DNA from: Deltaproteobacteria bacterium
GTDB lineage: Bacteria > Myxococcota_A > Polyangia > Polyangiales > JADJMO01
Assembly: GCA_022843175.1 (NCBI GenBank)
Contig: JALHOE010000038.1
Coordinates: 1 to 52,061 of the forward strand
Reading direction: 5' to 3'
DNA length: 52,061 nucleotides
The position numbers were made by a program, and so were the translations under genes. How positions within the stretch are numbered: the first letter of the stretch is position 1; each line of letters opens with the position of its first letter. Positions 36,528-44,634 of the stretch are shown here, piece after piece. Below the pieces are notes generated by a model. It did no database searches. It was not told the origin of the DNA and saw nothing but the letters and a program-made list of their open reading frames with translations.

Positions 36528-37796
36528 ATGCCGCGTGTCGCTTGGTGGGTAGTAACTTCGCTTTTGTTCGGTTGCTCCAGCGCGAACTTCGACGTCGCGA
36601 GCGCCACCGACGGAGGCCAGGACGACTCCGGCGACGGGTCGAGCGAGACCGGTGCGCCGCCCGGCGACGGCGATCCGCTCGACACCTACACGCCCCCGCC
36701 CGACAGCGGCTGCGTCGAGGTGACGCCCGAATCACCCGACGTGTTCGTCGATCTCACCGCGCCCGCGGGGGGCAAGGGCACGAGCGGCTGTCCCTTCCGC
36801 AAGCTCTCCGACGCGGCCGCGGCGCCGCTCGCACCGGGCACCGCCCGCGTGGTCCACGTCAGCAAGGGCGCCTACAGCGAGGCGTCGTTCGTCCGCGTTC
36901 GGCCCGGCGAGACGTACCGCGGCGAGGGCGGCGTCGCGAAGCTCGTCGGCGGGGGCGGGAGCGACTGCCCCGGCACCGACGAGCCCTGCGTGGTGTTGAT
37001 CGACGGCGGCGGCAAGCTCGAGGGCTTCTGGATCGAGGGCGCGACGTACGGCGTCGTGATGATCGCGGCGACGAACACCCCGCCCGTGGTCAGCGGCACC
37101 ACCGTGCGCGGGGCGGTCAAGGCCGGCATCTTCGTCGGCGGCACCACGGCGACGATCGGGCCCGGCATGCACGTGGATTCGAACTTGAACTCCGGCGTGA
37201 TCATGAAGGGCAGCGGCAAGCTCTCGATCACGGGCGCCGGCAACACCTTCGACAGCAACGCCGGCGCCTTCGGCACCGCCGGGATCGTGATGTTCAGCGG
37301 CCAACTGTCGATCGACGGCGGCAGCAGCGCGAGCAACAACAACAACGGCGTGCTCTTCGACGCGTCGGGTCTGTCGACGGCCGAGCACGTCATCAGTCAG
37401 CTCGTGGCGCAGGGCAACCGCAACGCGGGGGTCGCGCTCAACAAGGCCTGGGGCCGCCTCGTGGTCCGCAAGTCGACCCTCACCAAGAACGCGAACTTCG
37501 GCCTCCAGGCCGTGCTCCTCGACAACACCCTCGATCTCGGCACGGCGGGCGCGCCCGGCAACAACGTGTTCGGCGGCCTCACGGGCAAGAACACCAAGGC
37601 CGGCATCATGCTCTGCAACTCCGGCGACACCGGCTCGGTGAAGGCCGATGCCAACAAGTGGTCGCTCTGTCCGCTGCTTCAGGTGAAGAGCACGAGCTGC
37701 GACGCCCCGGCGGCCTACGCCGACGTCGCGTACGTGGCGCGCGCGGGCGCCCCCGATCCGATCGCCACCCCGAGCGCGTGCGCGGTCGGCCCGTAG
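36528..37796 (+). CDS. lipoprotein with right-handed parallel beta-helix
   Basis: A 422-residue protein with a lipoprotein signal (PRVAWWVVTSLLFGC, Cys16), an Asp/Gly/Ser linker, and then a DUF1565-like start (CPFRKLSDAAAAPLAPGTAR, then VVHVSKGAYSEAS) leading into beta-helix coils with repeated GNRNAGVAL, NNNNGVLF and NANFGLQ turns. Such helices often bind or cleave polysaccharides; no lyase or hydrolase motif is clear here. The start at 36528 has a strong ribosome site (GGAGG). It is divergent from the dehydrogenase-like gene. Confidence 0.85.
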   Translation: MPRVAWWVVTSLLFGCSSANFDVASATDGGQDDSGDGSSETGAPPGDGDPLDTYTPPPDSGCVEVTPESPDVFVDLTAPAGGKGTSGCPFRKLSDAAAAPLAPGTARVVHVSKGAYSEASFVRVRPGETYRGEGGVAKLVGGGGSDCPGTDEPCVVLIDGGGKLEGFWIEGATYGVVMIAATNTPPVVSGTTVRGAVKAGIFVGGTTATIGPGMHVDSNLNSGVIMKGSGKLSITGAGNTFDSNAGAFGTAGIVMFSGQLSIDGGSSASNNNNGVLFDASGLSTAEHVISQLVAQGNRNAGVALNKAWGRLVVRKSTLTKNANFGLQAVLLDNTLDLGTAGAPGNNVFGGLTGKNTKAGIMLCNSGDTGSVKADANKWSLCPLLQVKSTSCDAPAAYADVAYVARAGAPDPIATPSACAVGP

Positions 37797-37833
37797 GCGC
37801 CACGCTGGCGTTCGGCACGTCGTCGCGACAAGG

Positions 37834-38928
37834 TCACTCGGCGGCGCCGAAGTACGGCTGCTCGTCGTCGCTTCGCGCGCTCGACAGACCCGACTGCGAG
37901 CTCTTGCGCGAGGATGGGCAGCCGCGCACGCCGCGCGGGAGGTAGAGGGTGATCTGCGTGCCCTCGCCGAGCTCGCTCTGCACCTCGAGCCGGCCGCCGG
38001 CCTCGCGAACGAAACGATTCACGACCCACAAGCCGAGCCCGCCCCCGGCGGTCTTGGTGGTGAACAGCGGCTCGAACGCGCGGGCGCGCTCGGCGGGCGA
38101 CATGCCCGCGCCCTCGTCGGTCACGCTCACTGCCACGAACTGCTCGCCGTCGATCAGCGCGGAGTAGGTGCGGATGATCAGCCGTCCGCCGGACGGCATC
38201 GCGTCGCGGGCGTTGGCGACCAGGTTGAGGAGGCCGCGCTCGAAGCGCCCACGCTCGATCGTCACCGCGCCGACCTCGTCGTTGAGCGCGAGGACCACGC
38301 CCACGCCCTCGCCGACCAGCCGCTCGATGAGGGGCCTCATCTCGAGGACCACCTCGTTGAGCTGCACCTCCTGCGGCTCGAGCGGCCGCCCGCGGAGAAA
38401 CGCCCGCACGCCGCGAACCAGCTCGCTGGCGGAGGTCGTCGCGCGCCGGAGCTCGGTGACCGTCGCGGCCCCTGTGTCGCCCGCGACCTCGCGGGAGAGC
38501 GCCTCGGTGAGCGCGGAGAGCGGAGTGATCAGGTTGCCGACGTCGTGAACGAAGGCGCCGGCGAACGCGCCGATCGAGGCGAGCCCCCACAGGCGCGCGA
38601 CGTCGTCCGCGGCGTCGCGCGCGACGGTCACGTCGGAGAGGAAGAGGATCGTGCGCGCGCCGCAGGTCCGGCCGTTCACGAGGATCGAACGCTCGCCGAC
38701 CCGCGCCTCCAGCGTGGCGCGACCGCGCGCGCGAAGCTCGACGCGGAACGCCATCCACTGCGGATCGCTCCGGAACGCGGCGATCACGTCCTCGCGACAC
38801 GCGAGCTCGCGCGCCGCGGCGTTGGCGAGGATCGCGCGGCCCTCCTCGTCCATCAGCAGGACCGCGTCGGGTGCGGTCTCGAACACGACTCGCTGCACAT
38901 CGCTGAGGTCTTCGGCGGTAAGCGTCAT
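37834..38928 (-). CDS. cytosolic PAS histidine kinase
   Basis: A 364-residue kinase with no transmembrane segment. Residues about 8-100 are PAS-like (VVFETAPDAVLLMDEEG). The dimerisation helix carries FVHDVGNLITPL, with His128 the likely phosphorylation site; the HDxxN pattern is that of NtrB-like kinases. The ATPase part has the N-box NLVANARDAM, G1 DEGAGM, FEPLFTTK and GGGLGLWVV. It lies 59 bp after a single-domain response regulator on the same strand and should phosphorylate that protein or the NarL-type regulator further upstream. Confidence 0.9.
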   Translation of the reverse strand: MTLTAEDLSDVQRVVFETAPDAVLLMDEEGRAILANAAARELACREDVIAAFRSDPQWMAFRVELRARGRATLEARVGERSILVNGRTCGARTILFLSDVTVARDAADDVARLWGLASIGAFAGAFVHDVGNLITPLSALTEALSREVAGDTGAATVTELRRATTSASELVRGVRAFLRGRPLEPQEVQLNEVVLEMRPLIERLVGEGVGVVLALNDEVGAVTIERGRFERGLLNLVANARDAMPSGGRLIIRTYSALIDGEQFVAVSVTDEGAGMSPAERARAFEPLFTTKTAGGGLGLWVVNRFVREAGGRLEVQSELGEGTQITLYLPRGVRGCPSSRKSSQSGLSSARSDDEQPYFGAAE

Positions 38929-38987
38929 GAAGGGAACCTACGGTCGCTCAGCGAGCCGGACCGTCGGAGCGACCCCCGCGCGCTCGG

Positions 38988-39419
38988 TCAGACGTTCGGT
39001 AGGTGGCCGTCGGACGGACTGCTCGACGCGACAAGCTCGGCCACAAGGGCGAACATCGCGTCGAGCTCGACCGTCTTGTCGAAGAAGTGATCCGCGCCGA
39101 GCAGCTTCGACTGACGCCGGTGGTGTCCGGTCGCCTCGTTGGTGAGGACGATGAACGACGGACGCCTGCTCGCGTACTGATAGTGAGAGAGCACCTCGAG
39201 CCCGCTGCGCTTCGGCAGGTGGAGGTCGAGCACCACGAGGTCCGGGCGAAGGGCGTCGATTTGGGCGATCGCTGCGTTGCCGTCGGACGCCTCGGCGACG
39301 CTGTCGACGCCCTCCTGCTCGGCGAACATCGCGACGAGCCGCGAGCGGACCGCGGTCGAATCGTCGACGACGAGGATCCTCACGTGTCGAAGCCTAAGGG
39401 CACGCTCGGGTGGACTCAT
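38988..39419 (-). CDS. single-domain response regulator (CheY-like)
   Basis: A 143-residue receiver with no output domain. It has the acidic pair in VRILVVDDST, the phosphorylation site Asp65 in LVVLDLHLPK, Thr in FIVLTNEAT and Lys in HFFDKTVEL. It relays phosphate to another protein or acts by binding. It precedes the PAS kinase gene by 59 bp. The ATG at 39419 is used, although a GTG at 39383, directly before the first strand, is an alternative. A perfect hairpin lies 13-41 bp upstream. Confidence 0.88.
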   Translation of the reverse strand: MSPPERALRLRHVRILVVDDSTAVRSRLVAMFAEQEGVDSVAEASDGNAAIAQIDALRPDLVVLDLHLPKRSGLEVLSHYQYASRRPSFIVLTNEATGHHRRQSKLLGADHFFDKTVELDAMFALVAELVASSSPSDGHLPNV

Positions 39420-39432
39420 GGGCCGTTACCAC

Positions 39433-39461
39433 CCTTCGGCCGTAGGAGCTGCGGCCGAAGG
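39433..39461. other. perfect 10-bp stem-loop upstream of the CheY-like gene
   Basis: CCTTCGGCCG (39433-39442) pairs with CGGCCGAAGG (39452-39461) across a 9-nt loop. It sits between the NarL-type regulator (stop at 39544) and the CheY-like gene (start at 39419). There is no U tract on either strand, so it may be a weak terminator, an attenuator or a protein-binding site. Confidence 0.6.
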
Positions 39462-39543
39462 CTTGTCGGTGTTCGTCCTACGACGCGTAGGCGCAGGCCA
39501 TCGGCGCGGGTCCGCGAGCGCCTGACTCGATCCGGCGCGGAGC

Positions 39544-40176
39544 TCAGCCCACCAACCCGGCGCGCACGGCGTAGTGGGTCAGCTCGGCGTTCGTCTTCAT
39601 GCCCATCTTGCTGAGGATCCGCGTGCGATGGGTGCTCACGGTCTTGACGCTGAGCGAGAGCTCCTGCGCGGCCTGCGACACCGTCTTCCCCGAGGCGAGC
39701 AGCTTCATGACCTCGAACTCGCGATCGGAGAGCCGCTCGTGCGGCGCGCCGCGGGCCTCGCCGGCGAGCATCGACGCGAGCGCCTCGGCGAGCTCCGGGC
39801 TCACCCAGCGGCCGCGCGCCGCGACCTTGCGAACCGCTTCGATCAGCTTGTCGGGAGCGCTCTCCTTGTTGAGGAACCCCGCCGCGCCGGCCTTGATCGC
39901 GCGGACGGCGTACTGGTCCTCGGGGAACACGGTGAGGATGAGGACGGGCGGCGGGTTCGGCTCCTTGCGGATCTGACCGATGAGATCGATCCCGTTGCCG
40001 CCCGGCATGTTGATGTCGAGGACGACGACGTGGAAGCGCTGCTCGCGCACGAGGCGCATGATCTCGTCGGCGGTGCCGGCCTCGGCGGCGACCTCGATGT
40101 CGGAGGTCTCGCTGAGGATCTGCCGGAGACCGCGGCGGACGATCGCGTGGTCGTCGCCGACGAGCACGCGGATCAT
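39544..40176 (-). CDS. NarL/FixJ-type response regulator
   Basis: A 210-residue transcription factor. The receiver (1-120) has DDH, Asp54 in VVVLDINMPG and LNKES. The LuxR-type helix-turn-helix (about 145-205) has LSDREFEVMKLLASGKT and LSVKTVSTHRTRILSKMGM. Phosphorylation should promote dimerisation and DNA binding. The cognate kinase may be the PAS kinase at 37834-38928, in the same run of minus-strand genes. The ATG at 40176 starts the first strand (MIRVLVGDDH). Confidence 0.93.
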   Translation of the reverse strand: MIRVLVGDDHAIVRRGLRQILSETSDIEVAAEAGTADEIMRLVREQRFHVVVLDINMPGGNGIDLIGQIRKEPNPPPVLILTVFPEDQYAVRAIKAGAAGFLNKESAPDKLIEAVRKVAARGRWVSPELAEALASMLAGEARGAPHERLSDREFEVMKLLASGKTVSQAAQELSLSVKTVSTHRTRILSKMGMKTNAELTHYAVRAGLVG

Positions 40177-40258
40177 CGCCCGCCCTTGCCGCGCGACCGC
40201 CCGCTCTCGAAGGGCTCGCGCCCTACGCCCGCATGTGCCCCCACCGAACGAGCATACG

Positions 40259-41482
40259 TCAGCGCGCGCCGTAGGGGATCGACCAGGTCAGTCGGGCGAC
40301 GAACTCGAAGAAGCCGCGCCCTCCGAGCCCGCCGCCGCCGGGGAGGTTGTCGTCGTCGCAGCGCGTGTCGGTGCCCGTGCAACCAAAGCGGTCGCCGCTG
40401 CGGACGGCGGTGCCGAACACGCGCGCCGACGCGCCCACCGCCCAGGCGCGCGCGATCGGGAAATCGAGGCCGGCCGCGAGACCGAGCGCGGGCGAAGTGG
40501 CCGCCCACTCGAACCCGGACAGCGTGCTCCCCGACGTCGGCGAGAAGCGCCAGGTCTCGCGCCACACGCCCACGTCGACCCCGATCCACCCGTCGAAGTA
40601 CTTGTCGCGGAGCACGTGGAGACGACCGCGCACGCCACCGATGCCGAAGGAGTATTGGCCGGTGGGGTCGATCTGCTCGGAGGTGCTGACGCTCGATTTG
40701 AGCTCGACCCGGCCCGCGGCGCCGCCGATGAAGGCTCCGACCGACCAGAGCGGGTGCAGGCGCCAGCCGCCCGACAGCTCCACGCCGCCGAGCACGTCGA
40801 GCCGGCCGCGCGCGACCTGCGACATCGGCGCGGCGATGCCCACCGAGAGCGCGACGTGAAAGGCGCGCGCGGGCAGGCCGCCCTCCTCGCGAGGCGCGGG
40901 CGGGGGCTCGTTCTTCGGCTCGGGCGCGAGCACGACCGCGACCTCCTTGGTGTCGCCGGCGGCGATGAGGAGCTCCTTGCTGAAGACGGTCTTGTTGTCG
41001 CGCTCGAGGGCGATGACGTGCCTACCGGCGCCGACCGCGATCGGCTTCTTGAGCGGGGTGGTGGCGGCGGCGCGCCCGTCGACGAGGACCGTCGCGCCCG
41101 CGGGGGCGTTCGAGAGCGTGACGTACGCGATTCGTTGGCGGAGCTTCTCGAGGTCCTGCTCGACCGCGGCGCGACGCTCCGCCGGTACGTCGTCTCCGCC
41201 GCGCGTGAGGTATTGCTCGAACGCCGCGATCGCCTCGGGATCGCGGCGGAGCATGACCAGCGTCTGCCCGCGGTTGTAGAGGATCTTCCAGTTGCTCGAG
41301 AGCGCGTAGGCCTTGTCGTACTCGACGAGCGCGTCGTCGTAGCGGCCCTCGGCGTAGAGCTGGTTGCCGAGGTCGAAGTGTTTCTGCACCTCGGGGTCGA
41401 CGGCCGGCTGCGCGCGCGCCGGCGCGGCGACCGCCACGATGCCGCTCGCGAGGAGGTAGCGGTGCATTCCGCGAGACGTCAT
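40259..41482 (-). CDS. TPR/PEGA exported protein with beta-barrel-like C-terminal half
   Basis: A 407-residue exported protein. A signal peptide (MHRYLLASGIVAVAAPARAQ) is followed by two TPR units (about 30-110, HFDLGNQLYAEGRYDDALVE) and a PEGA domain (about 125-195, VTLSNAPAGATVLVDGRAA). The second half (about 215-407) is Gly/aromatic-rich strands with a porin-like rhythm and ends FVARLTWSIPYGAR. This layout suggests an outer-membrane anchor with a periplasmic TPR arm. The start is ATG at 41482, which overlaps the stop of a 33-residue lipoprotein (ATGA), or the ATG at 41467 that begins the signal peptide. Function is unknown. Confidence 0.82.
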   Translation of the reverse strand: MTSRGMHRYLLASGIVAVAAPARAQPAVDPEVQKHFDLGNQLYAEGRYDDALVEYDKAYALSSNWKILYNRGQTLVMLRRDPEAIAAFEQYLTRGGDDVPAERRAAVEQDLEKLRQRIAYVTLSNAPAGATVLVDGRAAATTPLKKPIAVGAGRHVIALERDNKTVFSKELLIAAGDTKEVAVVLAPEPKNEPPPAPREEGGLPARAFHVALSVGIAAPMSQVARGRLDVLGGVELSGGWRLHPLWSVGAFIGGAAGRVELKSSVSTSEQIDPTGQYSFGIGGVRGRLHVLRDKYFDGWIGVDVGVWRETWRFSPTSGSTLSGFEWAATSPALGLAAGLDFPIARAWAVGASARVFGTAVRSGDRFGCTGTDTRCDDDNLPGGGGLGGRGFFEFVARLTWSIPYGAR

Positions 41483-41580
41483 TGGGGCGCGTTCTTGCCG
41501 TCGCATGGACACGACTTCGGCGGTTGCTGCTGCGGGCAGCCAGAGAGCAACAGAGCGGCGACGAGCAACCGGATGAGCAT
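41479..41580 (-). CDS. 33-residue lipoprotein peptide
   Basis: A short frame starting at ATG 41580: MLIRLLVAALLLSGC is a textbook lipoprotein signal with lipobox LSGC (Cys15). An 18-residue mature part follows with three Pro and a CPC motif. The stop TGA overlaps the start ATG of the TPR/PEGA/beta-barrel gene (ATGA), so it would be translationally coupled to it. No strong ribosome site is visible. It resembles the tiny lipoproteins that accompany envelope genes; its partner is presumably the downstream protein. Confidence 0.6.
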   Translation of the reverse strand: MLIRLLVAALLLSGCPQQQPPKSCPCDGKNAPQ

Positions 41581-41651
41581 GGGCGGTCCGCACTACATCG
41601 TACCCCTCCTCGGCGCCGCGCCGGCCCGACGATTGCTCCCGTCGGTCGCCC

Positions 41652-42407
41652 ATGCCGTCTTCCTTTCGCGTTTTGCCCGTGATCGCCGTGACTTTGCTCG
41701 GCTGCTCCGGCGCCGACTTCGAGATCGCCCCTGCCACGGATGCCGCAACCGGTGCGGACTCCGCCAACATAGTTGCAGACAGCCGGGCGAGCACCGACAC
41801 CGGCGCACAAGGGGCAAGCGACGCGGTCGGCACGCCGCCGGCCGAAGCGGGCCCCCCGCCGGAGTGCAAGACGCCCGCGCTCGCGTGCACGCCCTCGGAC
41901 AACTACTTCGCGCACCACGATCTCGCGCCGGGCGCGGCGCTGCCGGTCAACGTCAACCTCGAGAACAAGCACGTCGTCAGCTTCCTCACGTCGCATCGCG
42001 GCCGCATCGAGAAGATCGGCCTCCGGCTGCGCCGCAACGATCTGGGCTCCGGGGTCGACGGCAACTTCACCATCTCGGCGTTCTTCCTCCCCTGCCCCGA
42101 CACCTGGATCCCGATCGGCAAGCACGTGCGGGGTGCCGGGGAGGTCTCTGGCGACACCACGTTCTACTTCAACCCCGATACGACCGGCGGGCTCGTGCCG
42201 TTCCTACCGACCGCGGAGAAGGGCGCGCGCATCGCGTTCGTCATCGAGACCACCTCCACGCGCTACTCATGGACGATGATGTCGGCCGCCGTGCCCTCGC
42301 CGAACCCCCTCGGCCATTCGTGGGGCGTGAAGACGGGAACCGCGGCGTGGAAGCTCGGGCCGCAGATCGCCGCGACGATGACCTACATCCGTAGCTGCGC
42401 GGACTGA
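41652..42407 (+). CDS. lipoprotein of unknown function
   Basis: A 251-residue protein with a lipoprotein signal (PSSFRVLPVIAVTLLGC, Cys18) and an Ala/Asp/Thr stalk to about residue 65. The mature domain begins with CKTPALACTPSDNYF and continues as a beta-sandwich-like region (KIGLRLRRNDLGSGVDGNFT, then TRYSWTMMSAAVPSPNPLG). No family is recognised. The last 25 bp overlap the convergent DTW-domain gene. Confidence 0.8.
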   Translation: MPSSFRVLPVIAVTLLGCSGADFEIAPATDAATGADSANIVADSRASTDTGAQGASDAVGTPPAEAGPPPECKTPALACTPSDNYFAHHDLAPGAALPVNVNLENKHVVSFLTSHRGRIEKIGLRLRRNDLGSGVDGNFTISAFFLPCPDTWIPIGKHVRGAGEVSGDTTFYFNPDTTGGLVPFLPTAEKGARIAFVIETTSTRYSWTMMSAAVPSPNPLGHSWGVKTGTAAWKLGPQIAATMTYIRSCAD

Positions 42408-43525
42408 CCGGCGAGGGCGCGCGCGACCGAGAGCGCGGCGCCGTGCCGCGCGCCGGTGCGGTAGGGCGCCCACGACGCGATGGGAGGCGCCCCGAGCGCG
42501 GTCGCCATCTCGTCGACGTCGCCGGCGCGCCGGCCGAGGTGCGCCATCGCCCGGGCGCGGAGCTCGACGCTCGGCTCGAAGCCCTCGCCACGGAACATGA
42601 CCAACGTGAACGAGCCCCACACCGCGAGCGCGTCCCCCTCGCGGAGGAACGCGGCGAACCGCTGGCGAAAGCTCTCGCGGCTCTCGCCCGCGAGCACGCG
42701 CTCGGCGGGGATCTGCGTGTGGCAGGTGAAGCCGGGTGAGAGCGGCCGCGACGGCGCGACGTAGGCCTCGAAGCGCTCGCCCGTCGACACCCGCTCGGCC
42801 ACCGCGTGCACGAGCTCGGGGTGTGGTCCGTGCTCGCTGCCGCGTGGCCATGCGTTGGCCTCGCAGTAGGCGACGACGAGCTCGCGTCCCTCGAGCGGCG
42901 GGCGCTTCACCCGCGGTGGACGCTGCGCCTGCCGCGCGATGGCCGCTTTGAGGTGGCGGTTGTTGCGCTGCTCGTCGGCGATCCGCACCTGGTGCTCGAC
43001 CATCGCCTCGAACGGCGCGAGCACCCGTGCGGCGTCGAGGTCCTCGAGACAGGTGAGCGCCGCGACCGTGGCCTCGATCGTCGACACACAGTGGGCCGCG
43101 GGCTCGCGGCGGATGCGATACCGACTCGGCGCCGAGGGCTCGAACGCGTAGCGTGGCAGGCGCGCGAGCGTGGGGTTCGTGCGGAGCAGCTTGCGCGCCT
43201 GCGGCCACGTGCCGTCGACCACGATGAGCGTGACCGGCGCGCTCGGGGGGTCTCGGCGCAGATCGATCGCGGACGGCCCCGGCGCGAGGAGGATCGCCGC
43301 GCCGGACACCGCTTCGACGAACGCCGGATCGTTCTCCAGCTCCACGCCGACGATGCGCTGCGCCCCGAGGCAACGCTCCACCATCCACGCGGTGCCAATC
43401 GGGTTGCCGGCTTCGCGCGGGTGTTGGAGCACCACGACGCGCGTGCGGGTCTTTACGGTGACGAGGTGCGCGCAGATGCAGACGATCGGCGGACGACCGC
43501 ACCCCTCGCAGTAGGCGCGATACAT
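42383..43525 (-). CDS. DTW-domain tRNA-uridine aminocarboxypropyltransferase-like protein with extra C-terminal domain
   Basis: A 380-residue protein. Residues 1-200 are a DTW domain: zinc-type Cys cluster CEGCGRPPIVCIC (Cys6, 9, 16, 18), LQHPREAGNPIGTA, and the signature DGTW at 104-107 followed by PQARKLL. DTW proteins such as TapT transfer the aminocarboxypropyl group of SAM to tRNA uridine (acp3U). Residues about 210-380 are an extension not usual in the family; its FEAYVAPSRPLSPGFTCHTQ segment recalls DEDD-type 3'-5' exonucleases, but the acidic metal-binding residues are not evident. It lies immediately after the PSI-like lipoprotein gene with no gap and overlaps the convergent lipoprotein by 25 bp. 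Confidence 0.85.
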   Translation of the reverse strand: MYRAYCEGCGRPPIVCICAHLVTVKTRTRVVVLQHPREAGNPIGTAWMVERCLGAQRIVGVELENDPAFVEAVSGAAILLAPGPSAIDLRRDPPSAPVTLIVVDGTWPQARKLLRTNPTLARLPRYAFEPSAPSRYRIRREPAAHCVSTIEATVAALTCLEDLDAARVLAPFEAMVEHQVRIADEQRNNRHLKAAIARQAQRPPRVKRPPLEGRELVVAYCEANAWPRGSEHGPHPELVHAVAERVSTGERFEAYVAPSRPLSPGFTCHTQIPAERVLAGESRESFRQRFAAFLREGDALAVWGSFTLVMFRGEGFEPSVELRARAMAHLGRRAGDVDEMATALGAPPIASWAPYRTGARHGAALSVARALAGQSAQLRM

Positions 43526-44083
43526 CTAGTTGCAGGGACAGCAGTAGTACGTCGACCCGCCGCTCGTGAGCGCGGCGGTGCAGCCGACGGGCTTGCCGGT
43601 GTCGTGACAGCCGACCGTGTATTGGCCGGCGCCGCACAGCGTGCCGCCGGTGGTGCGGCTGCACCCCGCCGGAAACGACGACGGCGCGCGACACTCGACG
43701 CTCGACTCGACGGGAGCGTCGACCGCCGCGTCGGCGGCGACCTCGGCTGCGTCGGACTCGGCGTCGACCGCGGTCTCGGGCGCGGTCTCGGAAACTACGT
43801 CGGACGCGCCGGCGTCGGGCGCGGGCGGCGACGCCGGGCAGTCGCTCGGCTCCCAGTTCCAGCGGAACGTCGCGCCGCAGGCGCCGGGGCCGCTCGCGCA
43901 CCGGCCGCTGCCGTCGGCGAACGAGCACCAGCCGCAGCCGATCACCGGGGTGCAGGTGTCGCAGGTGAGGTTCTGCGAGCAGTCCAGCGCGACGGGGCGC
44001 TTGCCGTGGTGGTGGTCGTCGTCGTCCGGCGAGCACCCGACGGCCGACAGACCGAGCGCAGCGATCACGAGCCAACGGGTCAT
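43526..44083 (-). CDS. cysteine-rich lipoprotein, PSI-like
   Basis: A 185-residue protein with a lipobox (GLSAVGC, Cys17), then an acidic DDDDHHH stretch and a module CSQNLTCDTCTPVIGCGWCS, resembling a plexin-semaphorin-integrin (PSI) domain. An Ala/Asp/Glu stalk (VDAESDAAEVAADAAVDAPV) and a second Cys-rich module (GTLCGAGQYTVGC to YYCCPCN) follow. The VDAPVES stalk sequence also occurs in the esterase at 32583. The stop abuts the ATG of the DTW gene. Confidence 0.8.
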   Translation of the reverse strand: MTRWLVIAALGLSAVGCSPDDDDHHHGKRPVALDCSQNLTCDTCTPVIGCGWCSFADGSGRCASGPGACGATFRWNWEPSDCPASPPAPDAGASDVVSETAPETAVDAESDAAEVAADAAVDAPVESSVECRAPSSFPAGCSRTTGGTLCGAGQYTVGCHDTGKPVGCTAALTSGGSTYYCCPCN

Positions 44084-44107
44084 GACCGACAGTGTAGCGC
44101 GTCGCGG

Positions 44108-44605
44108 CTACTCGTCATCGGCCTCCAGAAACGCGCGGAGGCCCTCGTTCTCCACGTGGATTCCGAGGGCGATGACGATCTTGCGGAGGGCGATCTTCTC
44201 TTCCTCGCTGATCGGCCGGCCGAACCAGAGGAAGCCGCCGGACGCGGCCGCGACCCGCACCGCCATACCGAGCACGAAGTCCTCGTAGCGGCGGCGGAGA
44301 TCGGGCTCCATCTTCCGCAGCACGTCTCTCAGCTGGAGCAGGCGCCCGTGGAAGCCGGCCTCCTTGGGGTTGCGCGCCATCGGAGAGATGCGCTCGAACG
44401 CCGCCTGCGCCGACGTCGACCAATGGAACTCGACGCCGAGCTTCTCGCCCGCCTCGAACATCTCGTCGACCGCTTGGCCGACCTCGAACTCGTCGAACTC
44501 GCCGTCGGCCCCGGCCACCATCGCGATGATCATGGGGATGGAGGCGAAGAGCGTGTCGCGCTCGTCGTCGCTCAGGGTCTCGGCGAACTCCGCGAAGGTG
44601 GTCAT
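44108..44605 (-). CDS. TerB-like domain protein
   Basis: A 165-residue soluble helical protein. IPMIIAMVAGADGEFDEFEV resembles the metal-binding start of a TerB domain (A-D-G-x-F-x-x-x-E), and ASGGFLWFGRPISEEEKIAL is a second such half, so the two repeats of the domain are visible. Its role is unknown. It is divergent from the gene at 44635 with a 29-bp gap and 24 bp before the PSI-like lipoprotein gene. A second TerB-like protein is at 22500-22979. Confidence 0.75.
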   Translation of the reverse strand: MTTFAEFAETLSDDERDTLFASIPMIIAMVAGADGEFDEFEVGQAVDEMFEAGEKLGVEFHWSTSAQAAFERISPMARNPKEAGFHGRLLQLRDVLRKMEPDLRRRYEDFVLGMAVRVAAASGGFLWFGRPISEEEKIALRKIVIALGIHVENEGLRAFLEADDE

Positions 44606-44634
44606 GTCGCGGCATTGTAGTACCGTGGGGGCCG

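Noticed and set aside
33332-37945. 1537-codon plus-strand frame across the esterase, dehydrogenase-like and beta-helix genes
   Set aside because: It is antisense or out of frame to three recognisable proteins and has repetitive Arg/Gly/Ala composition without any motif.
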